Shown here: positions 1-8,798 of the stretch, one piece after another
Layout: the number at the start of each line of letters is the position of its first letter
Position numbering within the stretch: the stretch's first letter is position 1
NCBI GenBank assembly: GCA_937138255.1
Contig: CAKZOU010000034.1
Span: 81,639 to 145,638 of the forward strand
From: an uncultured Paracoccaceae bacterium
Lineage (GTDB): Bacteria; Pseudomonadota; Alphaproteobacteria; Rhodobacterales; Rhodobacteraceae
DNA length: 64,000 nt
Direction of reading: 5' to 3'
The notes under the pieces: generated by a model
Database searches by the model: none
The model's input: the letters and a program-made list of their open reading frames with translations, nothing else
What the model was told of the DNA's origin: nothing
Program-made: the position numbers and the translations under genes

Positions 1-749
1 ACGTTTCGATCGTCTGGATGGCCTTCGATCTCGGCATAGAATTGAGTGGCGGTGAAATGGCCGCCGACCATGTAGCTCTCGAGCTTGGTCATGTTGACGC
101 CATTTGTCGCGAATCCGCCCATCGCCTTGTAGAGCGCGGCAGGGATGTTGCGGACGCGGAAGACGAAGCTCGTCATCATACCAAACTTGCCACGGCGTTT
201 CAGGTCTGGTTCGCGGGCCATGATCAGGAAGCGGGTAGTGTTGCGGTCGTGGTCTTCGACATGGCGGGCCAATATGTCGAGACCATAGATCTTGGCCGCA
301 ATCTCAGAGGCCAAAGCGCCCTCCGCGGGATTGTTGAGCGTGGCAACTTCGCGAGCGGCGGCCGCGTTGTCCGACCAGTTGAGGGTTTCCAGCCCGTTGT
401 CGCGGATGAACTCGCGAGCCTGCCCCAAAAGGATCGACATACTCCGAACCCGTTTCAGGTCGGATAGTTTTGATCCCGGCACACCAAGGGCGTTGATATG
501 CACCCGAACGAATGCCTCGTCGACGATATGCAGCCCGCTATCGGGCAGAAGCTGATGGACATCGGCCACGCGTCCGTAGGTCGAATTTTCCACCCCGATC
601 ATGCCAAGCTCGGCGTCGCCCTTGCGGACGGCTTCAATCGCTTCTTCGAAGGTCGCGCAGGGCAGAGGCTCAAAGTCGGGGCGGGCCTCGATGCAGGCCT
701 GATGGCCATATGCGCCGGGTTCCCCCTGGAATGCGATGCGTGCCGTCAT
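1..749 (-). CDS. pheA: Prephenate dehydratase, 3' part cut by the window edge
   Basis: The enzyme converts prephenate to phenylpyruvate in phenylalanine synthesis, in the cytoplasm. About 249 codons are visible and the C-terminus lies beyond base 1. The N-terminus reads MTARIAFQGEPGAYGHQA, a typical dehydratase start with no chorismate mutase domain in front. The catalytic TTRF motif sits at about residues 171-174. The ACT regulatory domain begins near residue 193 and includes LESYMVGG, the variant of the ESRP phenylalanine-binding motif seen in this group. The ATG at 747-749 is preceded by GGGGAGAGACGCC, a good Shine-Dalgarno. It is divergent from the cytochrome c gene. Feedback inhibition by phenylalanine is expected from the ACT domain. 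Confidence 0.93.
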   Translation of the reverse strand, partial: MTARIAFQGEPGAYGHQACIEARPDFEPLPCATFEEAIEAVRKGDAELGMIGVENSTYGRVADVHQLLPDSGLHIVDEAFVRVHINALGVPGSKLSDLKRVRSMSILLGQAREFIRDNGLETLNWSDNAAAAREVATLNNPAEGALASEIAAKIYGLDILARHVEDHDRNTTRFLIMAREPDLKRRGKFGMMTSFVFRVRNIPAALYKAMGGFATNGVNMTKLESYMVGGHFTATQFYAEIEGHPDDRN

Positions 750-864
750 GGCGTCTCTCCCCTCAAATACCCGAAATGGGCAATAAGTCGCGCCACTACA
801 GCTTGCAAGACCCAGCGGGAAGCGGATACATAGCCCCGAAACTGCGAACAAAATGGAACGCGAC

Positions 865-1395
865 ATGTTCGACACAATGACTATCACTAAGACCATCGCC
901 GGCGTCTGCACCGCATTGCTGATTTTCCTGTTCGGCAAATGGGCCGCTGAATCGCTCTACGGTGGGGCGGAGGCTGGCCACGGCGAAGAGCATGCGCAAG
1001 CCTATGTGATCCCGGTCGAGAACGCCGAAGGCGATGCTCACGGCGAAGAAGCCGCAGAAGAGGGCCCGGATTTCGCGACGCTCTACGCCTCGGCTGACGC
1101 CGCTGCCGGTGAAGGCCTGTGGCGCAATTGCCGCGCCTGTCACTCGCTCGAGGCAGGCAAGAACGGCACCGGCCCGTCGCTGCACGGCGTCGTTGGCCGT
1201 GCGGTCGATACCGCTGAAGGCTATAACTATTCGGGCGCTCTCGAGGCTGTCTTCGATGTCTGGAGCCCCGAGCATCTGAACACCTTCCTCGAAAACCCGA
1301 AAGGCGCCGCGCCGGGCACCAAGATGACCTTCAAGGGCATTTCGAAGCCTGAGGATCGCGCCAACCTGATCGCCTATCTCGCGACCCAGGGCTGA
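865..1395 (+). CDS. Membrane-anchored c-type cytochrome (cytochrome cy / c552 type)
   Basis: A 176-residue mono-haem cytochrome that probably carries electrons between the bc1 complex and terminal oxidase while tethered to the membrane. Residues 8-28 form an uncleaved hydrophobic anchor. An Ala/Glu/His-rich linker (about 34-68) follows, then a class I cytochrome c domain with CRACH at 89-93 and a Met ligand at 154 (TKMTF). I start at MFDTMT (865) because that is how I remember relatives beginning; an in-frame ATG at 853 adds four residues. A strong terminator follows directly, so the gene is probably monocistronic. The anchor-linker-haem order matches cytochrome cy of Rhodobacter; the partner oxidase is not in the window. 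Confidence 0.88.
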   Translation: MFDTMTITKTIAGVCTALLIFLFGKWAAESLYGGAEAGHGEEHAQAYVIPVENAEGDAHGEEAAEEGPDFATLYASADAAAGEGLWRNCRACHSLEAGKNGTGPSLHGVVGRAVDTAEGYNYSGALEAVFDVWSPEHLNTFLENPKGAAPGTKMTFKGISKPEDRANLIAYLATQG

Positions 1396-1418
1396 TCCTA
1401 GCAACCTGCCGAAATCAG

Positions 1419-1445
1419 AGGCCGCTCTTCGGAGCGGCCTTTTTC
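1419..1445 (+). terminator. Rho-independent terminator after the cytochrome c gene
   Basis: A perfect GC-rich stem GGCCGCTC / GAGCGGCC with a TTCG tetraloop is followed by TTTTTC. It lies 24 bases after the cytochrome stop codon. Confidence 0.9.
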
Positions 1446-1612
1446 TTTGCCCAGTGCCTTGCGTTGGACCTCGTCCAAAACTGAAGGGATTAAGCTCGGG
1501 GTGCAGGAGCAAGGGTGGGGCGTAAGGGAGAGCCTGTCAACGGCGGCTGCAAGAACCCTACGCCAAGCACGAGCATTGGTGTCAGGTTGCTGCCGTTCTA
1601 GTCCGTTTGCTT

Positions 1613-3091
1613 CTAACCTGCCTCACCGATCAAGGTGCAGCCCACGGCGCGCGCTAGCAGGCGACGGCAGGCAAGCTCGGCGGTTTCTCGGCTTAGGCCC
1701 ATGAAATTCGCCTCATAGCCACGCGAGCCTTGGGTGATCTTGCGAAGCGATCCGTCAAGCGTGCTCATCTCGTTGAGGGCAACACGCAACAGCACGCGCT
1801 CGGCCTCGTAGCGGGTATTGTAGATGCCGACATTGATGCCCCAGTGGCGCCCGCCAGAGGTTGAGATTCGGGTCACGATTTCGGGCTCGGACGGCGAGGG
1901 AAGGGCACCAACAACGGCCGACGCCATCACAACGTCGCTTGGGCGCGGCTGTGTCGCAACGCTCGCGGCAATGGCAGCGGCGATCTGATCCGCCTCGGCG
2001 GCTTCGGCGCTTGGGCCCGCCTCTTCAAAAGCCTCCGCGCCCGCTATCGCCATTTCCAGCGCCTCGGCAATCGTGTCTGCCTCAGCAACTTGAAGGGGCG
2101 CGGAGGCGGCGGTCGGCCGCGCGGCGGGCCTTAGGCTTGTCGTCACGAGGCCGGTGATACGGATTGTCTTGCCAGCGGTGCCTTGGGTCGACTCGCTTGC
2201 CGAGGCGACGACGACAGTGTTGTCGGCGGGCATTGCGCCCATGCTGGGCATGACGATCTTGACGTTCGGCTGCGCGCGGGCAAATCCCATGTCGAGAAGC
2301 TCGGACACTTTGGCATTGCGGTCAGCGGTCGATGATCCACCAAAAACCGTCGCGATGATCCGCTCCGATCCGCGTTCTGCCGAGGCGACGAGGTTGTAGC
2401 CGGCAGCGCGGGTGTAGCCTGTCTTGATCCCGTCCGCGCCGCGATAGGCATCGAGGAAGCGGCGGTTGGTATTGTTCACCTGTGCGATGCCGGCGTCAGC
2501 CGAACGGCGCGAGAACAGGTTATAATACTGCGGAAAATCATAGATCAGGTGGCGGCCGAGGATGCTCATGTCATTGGCCGTCGACAGGTGCCCTGTCTCT
2601 GTCAGGCCATTGGCATTTCGGAAGGTGGTGCGCGTCATGCCCATCGCGGCAGCGGTCCGGTTCATGCGCCGGGCAAAGGCCGCTTCGGATCCCTCAAGCG
2701 CGATACCAATGGCAGTCGCAGCGTCGTTGGCCGATTTTACAGCGGCGGCGCGGATCAGATAGCGCAGGCGGATTTCCTGCCCCACCCGCAAGCCGAGCTT
2801 CGACGGAGGCTCATTGGCCGCCTCGGAGGTTATCTTCACAGGCGTGTCGAGGGTGATCTCGCCTCTCTCGATCGCTTGAAACGCGATGTAGAGGGTCATC
2901 ATCTTGGTCAGCGAAGCAGGGTGCAGGCGTGTGTCGGCATTGCGGGAATGAAGGATCTCGCCGGTGCGGGCATCCATGACGATTGCGGCATAGGGGGCAG
3001 CAGAAACGCTAACCGGCGCCGTAAGGGCGGTAAATGTCCACAACACAATGAAAAGCCCGATACGGGCTTTCTGCCAAAAACGACCCAGCAC
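1613..3091 (-). CDS. D-alanyl-D-alanine carboxypeptidase (PBP5/6 family) with SPOR domain
   Basis: A 492-residue exported serine peptidase that trims the terminal D-Ala of peptidoglycan pentapeptides. A signal sequence covers about residues 10-32 and ends ...SVSAA. The S11 catalytic triad of motifs is complete: S60-L-T-K63, S120-A-N122 and K223-T-G225. A low-complexity Ala-rich stretch (about 320-400) leads to a C-terminal SPOR domain (about 410-490), which in known proteins binds denuded septal glycan, so action at the division site is likely. The start is GTG at 3091, with GAGG seven bases upstream. The following 180 bases to the next gene hold nothing I recognise. Confidence 0.93.
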   Translation of the reverse strand: MLGRFWQKARIGLFIVLWTFTALTAPVSVSAAPYAAIVMDARTGEILHSRNADTRLHPASLTKMMTLYIAFQAIERGEITLDTPVKITSEAANEPPSKLGLRVGQEIRLRYLIRAAAVKSANDAATAIGIALEGSEAAFARRMNRTAAAMGMTRTTFRNANGLTETGHLSTANDMSILGRHLIYDFPQYYNLFSRRSADAGIAQVNNTNRRFLDAYRGADGIKTGYTRAAGYNLVASAERGSERIIATVFGGSSTADRNAKVSELLDMGFARAQPNVKIVMPSMGAMPADNTVVVASASESTQGTAGKTIRITGLVTTSLRPAARPTAASAPLQVAEADTIAEALEMAIAGAEAFEEAGPSAEAAEADQIAAAIAASVATQPRPSDVVMASAVVGALPSPSEPEIVTRISTSGGRHWGINVGIYNTRYEAERVLLRVALNEMSTLDGSLRKITQGSRGYEANFMGLSRETAELACRRLLARAVGCTLIGEAG

Positions 3092-3271
3092 GTCGTCGCC
3101 TCATACTGCCTCATGGCGTCGACTTCATGGTGACGCCTAATTATGCCGAGACCGTAGCACGAAGCGATTCTCAGGAAAACACTTTATTTTCAATGGTTTT
3201 CCGGCGTCGATAAGCTCTGGATATCTACATTTTGTGGTGAATATTGAAATACACCCAATATGAAGGGTGCC

Positions 3272-3961
3272 TTAGAGGCGCGCTAAAAGATCCGGAAGCT
3301 CGCCAAGATGCGCGATCCGGTGAAAACGCGCCGAATTCTCAGGTGCTTCGGCGCGTTCATGTTCCCAAGTCAAATCATGCGGCACATAGGTCCCCCACGC
3401 GCCCGCCGCGATGGCCGGAAGCACATCGGACCGCATCGAATTGCCAACCATCATCGCCCTCGGCCGGTCGCGCCGCGCGAAAATGCGTTGATAGACCCCG
3501 GGTGTCTTTTCGCTGACGATCTCGACCGCGTCGAAATAGTCGCCCAGCCCTGATTGGGCGAGTTTCTGCTCCTGATGAAGCAGATCACCCTTGGTGATAA
3601 GAATGATATCGGGCTCGCTCCCCAATGTTTCGAGGCATTCCCGAACGTGCGGCAGAAGATCTATCGGGTGATCAAGCATCTCGCGCCCCATCTTGAGGAT
3701 TGCGGCGATGGTGGAGGTTGGCACCTTGCTGTCCGACACTTCGATAGCAGTCTCTATCATCGAGAGGGTGAACCCTTTGATCCCGTAACCATAGACGGCA
3801 AGGTTTCGCATCTCGGCCGCAGTCAGCTTCCGGTGAAGGTGATCCGGCTCGACATAGCCTGCAAGCATCTCGGTGAAGCTGTCTTTCGAGCTTTGAAAGA
3901 ACTGTTCATTCTCCCAGAGCGTATCATCGGCATCAAAGGCAATTGTCCAGCGTTCGCTCAT
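3272..3961 (-). CDS. HAD-superfamily hydrolase
   Basis: A 229-residue cytoplasmic phosphatase-like protein with the HAD motifs: nucleophile motif DADDT at residues 10-14, a motif II/III region with LITKGD, and a motif IV region with GNSMRSD. The helical cap lies between motifs I and II, as in subfamily IA. The substrate cannot be told from sequence. An upstream in-frame codon at 3979 exists, but the ATG at 3961 has a perfect GGAGGAACTGTTA Shine-Dalgarno and I use it. It is divergent from clpS. Confidence 0.85.
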   Translation of the reverse strand: MSERWTIAFDADDTLWENEQFFQSSKDSFTEMLAGYVEPDHLHRKLTAAEMRNLAVYGYGIKGFTLSMIETAIEVSDSKVPTSTIAAILKMGREMLDHPIDLLPHVRECLETLGSEPDIILITKGDLLHQEQKLAQSGLGDYFDAVEIVSEKTPGVYQRIFARRDRPRAMMVGNSMRSDVLPAIAAGAWGTYVPHDLTWEHERAEAPENSARFHRIAHLGELPDLLARL

Positions 3962-4050
3962 TAACAGTTCCTCCACCACTTGGGCTTTCCTTGCAGGACG
4001 CTTGGCCTATATTAGGCGATGAACTTCAAGAAGGTCGAACCAGGATCGGT

Positions 4051-4395
4051 ATGACGCACAAAGAAAATCTGATGGCAGGAGGGTCGGGCGACGACGGCGG
4101 TGCCGATTTAGGTGTCAAGCTACAGACGCGCACCCGCACGAAACGCCCGCCTATGTATAAGGTTTTGATCCTGAACGATGATTTCACGCCGATGGAATTC
4201 GTTGTCCATGTGCTTGAGCGGTTCTTTGGCATGAGCCATTCGCAGGCGTTTGAATTAATGCTGACGGTCCACCAAAAGGGGCTGGCGGTTGTTGGTGTAT
4301 TTTCCTACGAGATCGCCGAAACCAAGGTCACCCAAGTGATGGATTTTTCGCAGCGCAACCAGCATCCGCTGCAATGCACCATGGAAAGAGAGTGA
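4051..4395 (+). CDS. clpS: ATP-dependent Clp protease adaptor ClpS
   Basis: A 114-residue adaptor that delivers N-degron substrates to ClpA(P). The core begins at [19 protein letters not shown] and contains the NDDFTP substrate-pocket motif and the downstream GxAxVGVFxxE..ETK pattern typical of the family. I choose the ATG at 4051, preceded by AGGATCGGT; the open frame extends further upstream and an ATG at 4072 is also possible. The usual neighbour clpA is absent; the next gene, 23 bases on, is an RsmC-like methyltransferase. Confidence 0.93.
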   Translation: MTHKENLMAGGSGDDGGADLGVKLQTRTRTKRPPMYKVLILNDDFTPMEFVVHVLERFFGMSHSQAFELMLTVHQKGLAVVGVFSYEIAETKVTQVMDFSQRNQHPLQCTMERE

Positions 4396-4418
4396 CGGCG
4401 CAACGCTGTCCATGAGCA

Positions 4419-5390
4419 ATGTCCCAATCCCGCCTCTCAACGGCTCTCGATCAGGAGGGCCTCGTTCTGCCGGAAGGCCCGGTGGCGGTTCTCCGTGCGC
4501 CGGAGGGCTACGACCTCGCCGCCCTAGAGGCAGGTCACCTCGTCATGGTGCATGGGTTTCGACCCGACTACGAGATGTCTGAGCGGGCCGGCCTGCGTGT
4601 GGCGACCGAGCTGCCCGACGATCTGGCGGTGGCAATCGTCGTGGTGCCCCGTGCCAAGGCGCTGGCTAGGGACATGATCGCCGAGGCGGCCGGCAAGGCC
4701 CGTATGGTGATTGTCGACGGGCAAAAGACCGACGGGATCGACAGCCTGTTCAAGGAATGCCGGGCCCGGCTCGGCAACCTTCCATCGGTGACAAAGGCGC
4801 ATGGCCGCCTGTTCTGGTTCGAGGGTGGAGAATTCAGTGATTGGAAAGCGGGCGCGCCGCAAAAGGGCTCGCATGGCTTCTTCACCACTGCCGGTGTTTT
4901 CTCCGACGGTGAGATCGACAGGGCCTCGGCGCTCTTGGCTTCGGCCCTGCCCGCCAAGCTTCCGGCCCGCATGGCGGATTTCGGCGCAGGCTGGGGCTAT
5001 CTGTCCAAAGCCGTGCTCGAGCGGGAAGGGATCGAGCAGCTAGACCTGATCGAAGCCGAACTGCGTTCGCTCGACTGTGCTCGGCTGAATATTTTGGATC
5101 CCCGCGCCCGTTTCCACTGGGCGGACGCCACAAAATGGACCCCTGCCACCCCCTATGGCGGCATTGTGATGAACCCACCGTTCCACACCGGCCGCGTCGC
5201 CGATCCGGGCCTTGGCCGTGCCTTCATCGCCGCCGCGGCGCGTTCGCTGACGCCCTCGGGGCATTTGTGGATGGTGGCCAACCGGCATCTGCCCTACGAG
5301 GCGGCGCTGCGCGATCTGTTCCGCGAGGTGAGCGAGACTGGCGGCGACGGAGCTTTCAAGGTCTTTCATGCCTCTCGCCCCAAGAAATAA
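4419..5390 (+). CDS. RsmC-like rRNA (guanine-N2) methyltransferase
   Basis: A 323-residue class I SAM methyltransferase with two related halves. The N-terminal half is a degenerate methyltransferase-like domain, and the C-terminal half carries motif I DFGAGWGY (from residue 187) and the catalytic NPPF at 252-255 followed by H. NPPF is the signature of amino-group methylation on nucleic-acid guanines or adenines, and the two-half layout is that of RsmC (16S rRNA m2G1207) and RlmG. RsmC is the better guess. It may be transcribed with clpS. Confidence 0.8.
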   Translation: MSQSRLSTALDQEGLVLPEGPVAVLRAPEGYDLAALEAGHLVMVHGFRPDYEMSERAGLRVATELPDDLAVAIVVVPRAKALARDMIAEAAGKARMVIVDGQKTDGIDSLFKECRARLGNLPSVTKAHGRLFWFEGGEFSDWKAGAPQKGSHGFFTTAGVFSDGEIDRASALLASALPAKLPARMADFGAGWGYLSKAVLEREGIEQLDLIEAELRSLDCARLNILDPRARFHWADATKWTPATPYGGIVMNPPFHTGRVADPGLGRAFIAAAARSLTPSGHLWMVANRHLPYEAALRDLFREVSETGGDGAFKVFHASRPKK

Positions 5391-5432
5391 TCTGGCCTAG
5401 GCTGCCGCCAACCCATCCACGGGAGAGTTGAG

Positions 5433-6236
5433 ATGTCGTTTTCCATCGCGGGCAAGACCGCCATCGTCACCGGAGCGGCCAATGGCGTCGGACTCGCCAT
5501 CGGGCGGCATTTTGTCGAGCAGGGCGCCAATGTCATGTTCTGCGATATGGACGAGGCGACGCTCGAGTACGAGCTTGGTGCGGAAGTGACCGATGATGGC
5601 CCGATCCGGCTTTTTGCAGGCGATCTTCGAAAGAAGCTGACGATCACCAATCTTCTTTCGGCCACGGTCGATGCCTTCGAGCGGATCGATATCGTGGTCA
5701 ATGCCTCGCGCCAGGTTTTGACTTCGGACCCCCTCAACCCCAACGACGATGCCGTGGCCGAGCTTCTTGAGCAGAATATGCTGACAGCCCTGCGCCTGTC
5801 GCAGGCCGCAGCACGGCGGATGATCAAGCAGGCCGAAGATCAGGAAGAGGGGCAGGCGGGCGCCATTGTGAATCTCTCGTCCATTGCGGCGCGGATTACT
5901 CACCCCGAGCTTTTGGCCTATTCGGTCAGCAATGCCGCCGCCGAGCAGATGACCCGATCGCTTGCGGTGGCGCTGGCGCCGCATCGTATCCGCGTGAATG
6001 CGGTCGCCTTCGGCAGCGTGATGAGCGCAAGCCTGAAGGGTGCGCTCAAGGAAAACGACGAGTACCGTAACGAGATCGTCAAACATACGCCGCTGCACCG
6101 CATTGCCAGCCCCGGTGAGGTGTGTGACGCGGTTCAGTATCTCGCCTCGGAAGGCAGTTCTTTCGTCACCGGACAGGTCGTTACCGTGGATGGCGGGCGT
6201 TCGCTCCTTGATCCGGTGGGGCTATCGGTCCACTAG
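5433..6236 (+). CDS. Short-chain dehydrogenase/reductase with altered catalytic motif
   Basis: A 267-residue SDR. The cofactor motif TGAANGVG is at residues 13-20, the active-site Ser region NLSS ends at residue 150, and the catalytic Tyr is Y163. The family YxxxK motif reads YSVSN here, so the Lys that orients cofactor and lowers the Tyr pKa is Asn167. The usual NNAG after strand 4 reads VVNAS. The C-terminal FVTGQVVTVDGG is canonical. A GGGAG Shine-Dalgarno precedes the ATG. Substrate is unknown; the replaced Lys suggests weak, altered or no dehydrogenase activity. Confidence 0.82.
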   Translation: MSFSIAGKTAIVTGAANGVGLAIGRHFVEQGANVMFCDMDEATLEYELGAEVTDDGPIRLFAGDLRKKLTITNLLSATVDAFERIDIVVNASRQVLTSDPLNPNDDAVAELLEQNMLTALRLSQAAARRMIKQAEDQEEGQAGAIVNLSSIAARITHPELLAYSVSNAAAEQMTRSLAVALAPHRIRVNAVAFGSVMSASLKGALKENDEYRNEIVKHTPLHRIASPGEVCDAVQYLASEGSSFVTGQVVTVDGGRSLLDPVGLSVH

Positions 6237-6238
6237 CC

Positions 6239-6619
6239 CTATTCCGCCGGATAGGTGGCGATGCACTGCTGGATGCGGGCGTTGACAGCCTTGAGCATTT
6301 CGGCCTGCCGTTCCTCAAGGGATTTCAGTTTCTGGTATTCGAGGTTCAGGTCGATCGCTGTCGGGACAAGCTGGGTGACAGGCTCGAGTGTCGGGCACTG
6401 GCTGCCTGTGGGCTGCCCCTCGGGATCGAGACAGGGCTTATAGACCTCGACGAATACGGTTTTCTCGGTCAGCGCATAGCCGCGGTCCACGTTGGCGCGG
6501 GTAATGGCGACGAGGTTGTTGATGACAGCCATTTCCTTGTTGGCGGTGTTGATGCAGCCGTCGCGCTGGCTGATGCAGGCGGCAAGGACGAGGGGCAGAA
6601 GAAAGAGAGTGCGGCGCAT
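6239..6619 (-). CDS. Small lipoprotein of unknown function
   Basis: A 126-residue protein with an N-terminal signal ending in the lipobox LAAC at about 12-15, so it is predicted to be lipidated and membrane-anchored. The remainder has three more Cys pairs or singles and a helical C-terminal part rich in Leu, Glu and Lys (about 90-120). The ATG at 6619 has AGGAGCTACC upstream. The open frame continues far upstream through the hemF antisense strand, which I reject. Its stop lies two bases from the SDR stop, convergent. I do not recognise a family. Confidence 0.78.
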   Translation of the reverse strand: MRRTLFLLPLVLAACISQRDGCINTANKEMAVINNLVAITRANVDRGYALTEKTVFVEVYKPCLDPEGQPTGSQCPTLEPVTQLVPTAIDLNLEYQKLKSLEERQAEMLKAVNARIQQCIATYPAE

Positions 6620-6718
6620 GGTAGCTCCTGACGGGTGGGGGCCACCGCGGGAGTGGCTGTTGACCCCAAAGGGTGCTAGAGGCCGCTGATATGCAATAAC
6701 ACCGCGCCTGAGGACCTG

Positions 6719-7609
6719 ATGACCGACGCTATGGCCCAAGAGAAGAAGACCGCTTCCGAGTGGTTCCGCACCCTGCGCGACGAGATCGTCACAGCCTTCG
6801 AGGCGCTGGAAGACAGCCAGACGACCGGGCCCTTCGCGGATCGCACTGCCGGGCGTTTCGAGGTCACGCCGACCAAGCGTGCCTCGGAGGATGGATCGGA
6901 TACGGGCGGCGGCCTCATGTCGGTGATGCGCGGCGGGCGGGTGTTCGAGAAGGTCGGGGTCAATGTCTCGACCGTCTATGGCCGGCTTGGCGAGGCGGCG
7001 CAGAAATCCATGGCGGCGCGCGGAGTGCCGGGGATGGCCGAGGATCCACGTTTTTGGGCATCGGGCATTTCGCTTGTCGCTCATATGCAGAACCCGCATA
7101 CGCCGGCGGTGCATATGAACACCCGGATGTTCTGGACGCCCGGCGCGTGGTGGTTTGGCGGCGGGTCGGACCTGAACCCTTGCATCGAGTATGCCGAGGA
7201 CACGGCGCATTTTCATGCTGTGCAGAAGGAAAAGCTCGATCCCCATGGAGAGGGGCATTATCCGCGCCTCAAGGCCTGGGCGGACGAGTATTTCTATGTC
7301 CCGCACCGGGGCCGCGCGCGGGGGGTGGGTGGTATTTTCATGGACGACTATTGCACCGGCGATTGGGCGGCGGATTTCGCGCTGACGCAGGATATCGGAC
7401 GGGCGTTCCTTCCGGCCTTCCTGCCGGTGACAGAGCGGCGGAGGAACACGGCTTGGACCGAGGCGGACAAAGACGCGCAGCTGATCCACCGGGGGCTTTA
7501 TGCCGAGTATAATCTCGTCTACGACCGCGGCACGAAGTTTGGCCTTGCCACGGGGCATGATGCCAACGCGGTGTTGATGAGCCTGCCGCCGATGGCGAAG
7601 TGGGTGTAA
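6719..7609 (+). CDS. hemF: Oxygen-dependent coproporphyrinogen III oxidase
   Basis: A 296-residue cytoplasmic enzyme that oxidatively decarboxylates coproporphyrinogen III to protoporphyrinogen IX, using O2. Diagnostic stretches are seen throughout: RGGRVFEKVGVN, HTPAVHMNTR, WWFGGGSDLNP, HYPRLKAWADEYF, GGIFMDD and GRGLYAEYNLVYDRGTKFGL-like text near the end (here HRGLYAEYNLVYDRGTKFGL). GAGGACCTG precedes the ATG. It lies in a small haem block with hemE and hemC but on its own transcript. The anaerobic counterpart HemN is not in view. Confidence 0.97.
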   Translation: MTDAMAQEKKTASEWFRTLRDEIVTAFEALEDSQTTGPFADRTAGRFEVTPTKRASEDGSDTGGGLMSVMRGGRVFEKVGVNVSTVYGRLGEAAQKSMAARGVPGMAEDPRFWASGISLVAHMQNPHTPAVHMNTRMFWTPGAWWFGGGSDLNPCIEYAEDTAHFHAVQKEKLDPHGEGHYPRLKAWADEYFYVPHRGRARGVGGIFMDDYCTGDWAADFALTQDIGRAFLPAFLPVTERRRNTAWTEADKDAQLIHRGLYAEYNLVYDRGTKFGLATGHDANAVLMSLPPMAKWV

Positions 7610-7674
7610 GGGGGCGCTGCCCCCTCTGGGCCTGACGGCCCATTCACCCCCGGAGTATTTCAAGCCAAAAGAAG
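7610..7674. repeat. Intergenic repeat: GC hairpin plus CGGAGTATTT element (copy 1)
   Basis: Directly after the hemF stop comes the hairpin GGGGGC-GCT-GCCCCC (7610-7624). At 7647-7674 there is a 28-base element built of CCCCCGGAGTATTT, a 3-4 base variable part and GCCAAAAGAAG. A second copy at 54462-54511 matches 26 of 28 bases and is also next to a GC hairpin. It occupies the whole gap between the convergent hemF and hemE and could act as a two-way terminator or REP-type element. Confidence 0.75.
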
Positions 7675-7675
7675 A

Positions 7676-8707
7676 TCAGGCGCCGGCGCGGACGGTGTCG
7701 ATCATCAGCTGCACATTTTCGGGATCGGCGTCGGGCGTGATGCCGTGGCCGAGGTTAAAGATGTGCGGGCCTTTCGAGAAGGCGCGGGTGATGCGGCGGG
7801 TCTCGTCGATCAGGGCTTGGCCGCCTGTGACCATATGATGCGAGGCGAGGTTGCCTTGGACGCAGCCCCCCGTTTGCACGTTGGCGGCCGCCCATTCGGC
7901 GCTGACGCCGTCATCGAGGGCGATACAGTCGGCGCCGATTGTGGCATGGAGGCCAGCATAGCGTTCGCCCGCGCCGCGGGGGAAGGCGATGACTGGAAGG
8001 CCCGGGTGGCGGGCCTTGAGGGCGGCGGTGATCTTGCGGGCGGGCTCGACGGCGAAATCGTGGAAATCCTGGCCCTGAAGACTGCCGGCCCAACTGTCGA
8101 AGATCTTGACGACTTCGACTCCGGCTTTCACCTGCATCGAGAGGTATTCGACGGTCGTTTCGGTGAGGCGGTCGATGAGGCCGGCGAAGGTGGCGCGGTC
8201 AGCGGCTTTGAGCGCGTGGGCGGGGCCCTGGTCGGGGGTGCCGCGGCCGGCGATCATGTAGGTTGCCACCGTCCAAGGCGCGCCGGCGAAGCCGATCAGC
8301 GTGGTTTCTTTCGGCAGTTCGCGCGACAGGATGCGGACGGTCTCGTAGACCGGGCTGAGGGTCTCGTGGATCGCCTCGGTGGGTTTCAGGGCGGCGAGTT
8401 CGTCGGGCGTTGTCACAGTTGTCATCCGCGGGCCCTCTCCGGTTTCAAACCAAAGATCGACGCCAAGCGCCTGCGGCAGGAGGAGGATGTCGGCGAATAG
8501 GATCGCGGCGTCGAAGCCATAGCGGCGGATCGGCTGGAGCGTGACCTCGGCCGCGAGTTCGGAATTGTAGCACAGCGACAGGAAATCCCCCGCCTCGGCC
8601 CGCGTGGCGCGGTATTCGGGCAGATATCGGCCCGCTTGCCGCATCATCCAGATGGGCGGTGTGGGCAGAACCTCGCCCCTCAGGGCGCGCAGGATCGTCT
8701 TGGTCAT
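7676..8707 (-). CDS. hemE: Uroporphyrinogen decarboxylase
   Basis: A 343-residue enzyme that converts uroporphyrinogen III to coproporphyrinogen III. The N-terminus has the family signature [17 protein letters not shown], followed by [12 protein letters not shown] and [14 protein letters not shown], and the C-terminal [15 protein letters not shown]. The length is standard. The ATG at 8707 has AAGGAG five bases upstream. It is divergent from hemC with 91 bases between the starts, so the two may share a control region, though I see no FNR-type box there. Confidence 0.97.
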   Translation of the reverse strand: MTKTILRALRGEVLPTPPIWMMRQAGRYLPEYRATRAEAGDFLSLCYNSELAAEVTLQPIRRYGFDAAILFADILLLPQALGVDLWFETGEGPRMTTVTTPDELAALKPTEAIHETLSPVYETVRILSRELPKETTLIGFAGAPWTVATYMIAGRGTPDQGPAHALKAADRATFAGLIDRLTETTVEYLSMQVKAGVEVVKIFDSWAGSLQGQDFHDFAVEPARKITAALKARHPGLPVIAFPRGAGERYAGLHATIGADCIALDDGVSAEWAAANVQTGGCVQGNLASHHMVTGGQALIDETRRITRAFSKGPHIFNLGHGITPDADPENVQLMIDTVRAGA

Positions 8708-8798
8708 GGGGGCTCCTTCAGCGTGGACCCGTGGTCGCCAATGCCGCAGGGCGTGTCAAGCCATTGTCGGGCGGGTTTGGCGCGGCTAGAAGGCGCAT

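Noticed and set aside
6620..7663. N-terminal extension of the small lipoprotein through the antisense strand of hemF
   Set aside because: The lipoprotein has a clear start, lipobox and Shine-Dalgarno at 6619; the extension is antisense to hemF.
8708..8798. FnrL or haem-type regulatory box between hemE and hemC
   Set aside because: No TTGAT-N4-ATCAA or close variant in the 91-base gap.
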